From assembly GCF_013178945.1 (NCBI RefSeq), contig NZ_JABFDM010000002.1, positions 186,001 through 250,000 of the forward strand: a DNA stretch of 64,000 nucleotides, written 5' to 3'. The DNA is from Bradyrhizobium aeschynomenes. Lineage in GTDB: Bacteria; Pseudomonadota; Alphaproteobacteria; Rhizobiales; Xanthobacteraceae. The notes beneath the pieces are model-generated. The model ran no database searches. It saw only the letters and a list, made by a program, of their open reading frames with translations, and was not told where the DNA came from. Both the position numbers and the translations under genes were made by a program. This document shows positions 62,912 through 64,000 of this stretch, piece after piece (position 1 is the first letter of the stretch; each line of letters opens with the position of its first letter).

Positions 62912-63269
62912 TCTTCGGCAGCTTCGGCATGTTCTCGACGAAGCCGTTGAAGCAGGCGAGCCGCTCGTCCTCCTCCTTGGTGAACTTGCAGTCGGCCACC
63001 GCTTTGGCCTTCGTCGCCTTGGGCTTGGCTGCGGGCGGGATCACCGCGTCGTAGCAGTTCAGCCGCTCCTTGGTTCCGTCGTCGATCTCCAGGCACGCCT
63101 GGAGCTTGACGGCCATCGACTGCGGCTTGGCCGGCGCTGCGGCTGCGGTCTTCATCCCCTTCGGCTTGACCTGCACCAGCGGGCGGTCTCCGACCATCGG
63201 CGCGCCGCTCTGGGCCAGCGCAGATGTGCAAAACAGCACTGCGGCGAGGCTCAACATTGTTTTTTTCAT
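62907..63269 (-). CDS. small exported Cys-rich protein with two C-RLxC(Y/F) units
   Basis: 120 residues; ATG at 63269. Signal peptide MKKTMLSLAAVLFCTSALA. A Lys/Ala linker is followed by two similar units: ACLEIDDGTKERLNCYD and DCKFTKEEDERLACFNGF, each a Cys, about 12 residues, then RLxC(Y/F). This pattern resembles the C...RLxCYD motif of VasI/TagO-like and related periplasmic proteins, but no type VI genes are nearby. Two disulfides are likely. The function is unknown. Confidence 0.68.
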   Translation of the reverse strand: MKKTMLSLAAVLFCTSALAQSGAPMVGDRPLVQVKPKGMKTAAAAPAKPQSMAVKLQACLEIDDGTKERLNCYDAVIPPAAKPKATKAKAVADCKFTKEEDERLACFNGFVENMPKLPKS

Positions 63270-63293
63270 GCCATGTCTCTTTCATCCAAACCG

Positions 63294-63369
63294 CGGGCGA
63301 GAAAGATCAACCCTCTCGGGATCGCGCGCGGCCTAGACCGCGCGCCGCGATGGCGCGATCTTTCGCCCG
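63294..63369. repeat. large compound inverted repeat
   Basis: Outer arms CGGGCGAGAAAGATC (63294-63308) and GATCTTTCGCCCG (63357-63369) pair with a 2-nt bulge. Inner arms GCGCGCGG/CCGCGCGC (63324-63331, 63338-63345). It sits between the MFS gene's stop and the promoter of the small Cys-rich protein gene and may terminate the MFS transcript. Confidence 0.55.
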
Positions 63370-63445
63370 ACAGCCACCCACCCCAGCGGCTTTAATCCGG
63401 CCGGACCGGTTTTGCCAAGCGTCAAGCGGCGGTTTGCGGTGGACC

Positions 63446-64000
63446 TTACGCCAGCGCGGCGACGCGCGCCCGCGGCCTGCTCGCCAGAATGGTCAGCAGC
63501 GCCACCATCACGAACCCCATGGCCACATAGCCCGTGGCACCGAGAGCGTCGCGCGAGAACAGGCTGCCGCCGACCGCGGAACCGATCGCCTGGCCGATGT
63601 AGAGCACGGAGGTGTTGAGCGACACCGAGGCCGACGCGAGTGGCGGAGCGGCAGCAACCAGGCGGACCTGCTGCATCGAGTTGGTGGACGCAAAGCCCAA
63701 TCCCCAGATTGCCACCGCGATGGCCATCACCGGGTAGACGCCTGCGCCGATGGTCCAGACCACGATCCCCACGAGCAGCAGACAGGTGAACAGCAGCGAG
63801 GTGCGATAAGCGCCCCAGCCGTCGACGATGCGGGTGGCGATCACGACGCCGAGGAAGCCGCAGGCGCCGTAGATCGCAAACACCAGCCCCACCGCGTTGG
63901 CGTCCGCGCCGGTCAGCTTGTTCAGAAGCGGGCCCATGAAGGTGAAGATCACGAACTGTCCCGACATCTGCAACATCGTGACCATCAGCAGCAGCACCAC
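63446..64000 (-). CDS. MFS transporter, N-terminal part beyond window
   Basis: The open frame runs off the right edge; the visible 184 residues are the C-terminal half with about six membrane helices (QMSGQFVIFTFMGPLL, AIYGACGFLGVVIATRIVDG, VSLNTSVLYIGQAIGSAVGG). The latter segment resembles the DHA12/AraJ-type drug or sugar efflux branch of the major facilitator superfamily. Substrate unknown. Its start is not in the window. Confidence 0.85.
   Translation of the reverse strand: MVLLLMVTMLQMSGQFVIFTFMGPLLNKLTGADANAVGLVFAIYGACGFLGVVIATRIVDGWGAYRTSLLFTCLLLVGIVVWTIGAGVYPVMAIAVAIWGLGFASTNSMQQVRLVAAAPPLASASVSLNTSVLYIGQAIGSAVGGSLFSRDALGATGYVAMGFVMVALLTILASRPRARVAALA

Overview
The window is high-GC, densely coded alphaproteobacterial chromosome. 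Small secreted proteins of rhizobial type (BA14K-like, Tyr-rich and His-rich), an Omp25/31-type porin, CtrA-like sites and GTCATTCCGGGGCGCG palindromes all suggest Bradyrhizobium or a close relative; this is inference from gene content, not a database match. Both ends cut genes: a LysR regulator at the left and an MFS transporter at the right.

Layout. 1-10.5 kb: LysR regulator, a small repeat-bearing secreted protein, tRNA-Gly, a small terminator-bounded locus with a 14-codon frame behind an extreme Shine-Dalgarno, a TMEM175-type protein, a BA14K-like protein, and three acyltransferase-3/SGNH proteins. 10.5-33.6 kb: a same-strand locus for a giant surface adhesin. It holds a TolC-type outer-membrane channel, an ABC exporter with a degenerate C39 domain, an HlyD-type adaptor, a LapG-like periplasmic cysteine protease, a small periplasmic protein and a 5205-residue RTX/T1SS-143 adhesin. 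The adhesin carries a PAAG motif near residue 120, as expected of a LapG-cleavable retention module. 33.7-43 kb: tRNA-Tyr, an RlmB-type rRNA methyltransferase, a nickel/cobalt permease-like protein, tRNA-Thr, a frameshifted DUF2147 gene and many small secreted proteins. 43-49.4 kb: serine hydrolase, S10 carboxypeptidase, and a FecR-like protein paired with a CHASE2 class III cyclase. 49.6-54.7 kb: NAD kinase, a receiver protein, an Hpt protein, a DUF2336 protein and a lytic transglycosylase, several with CtrA-like upstream motifs, plus two REP palindromes. 54.8-64 kb: hisI, folE, an IscU-like scaffold, a ClpP-like periplasmic protein, yidD, an APC permease operon, an alpha/beta hydrolase and the truncated MFS gene.

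How it works together. The adhesin locus reads as one machine. The ABC exporter, adaptor and TolC-like protein would export the adhesin, whose N-terminus would jam in the channel and hold it on the surface. The LapG-like protease (C212, H247, D262) would cut near PAAG and release it. The usual c-di-GMP receptor LapD, which restrains LapG, is not in the window. The 116-residue periplasmic protein between protease and adhesin is an uncharacterised candidate partner. The acyltransferases next to the locus would modify surface glycans.

The candidates for something undescribed are the small anti-16S-tail locus at 1.63-1.86 kb, the 116-residue protein in the adhesin locus, and the internal RTX block and His/Asp-rich insert of the adhesin.
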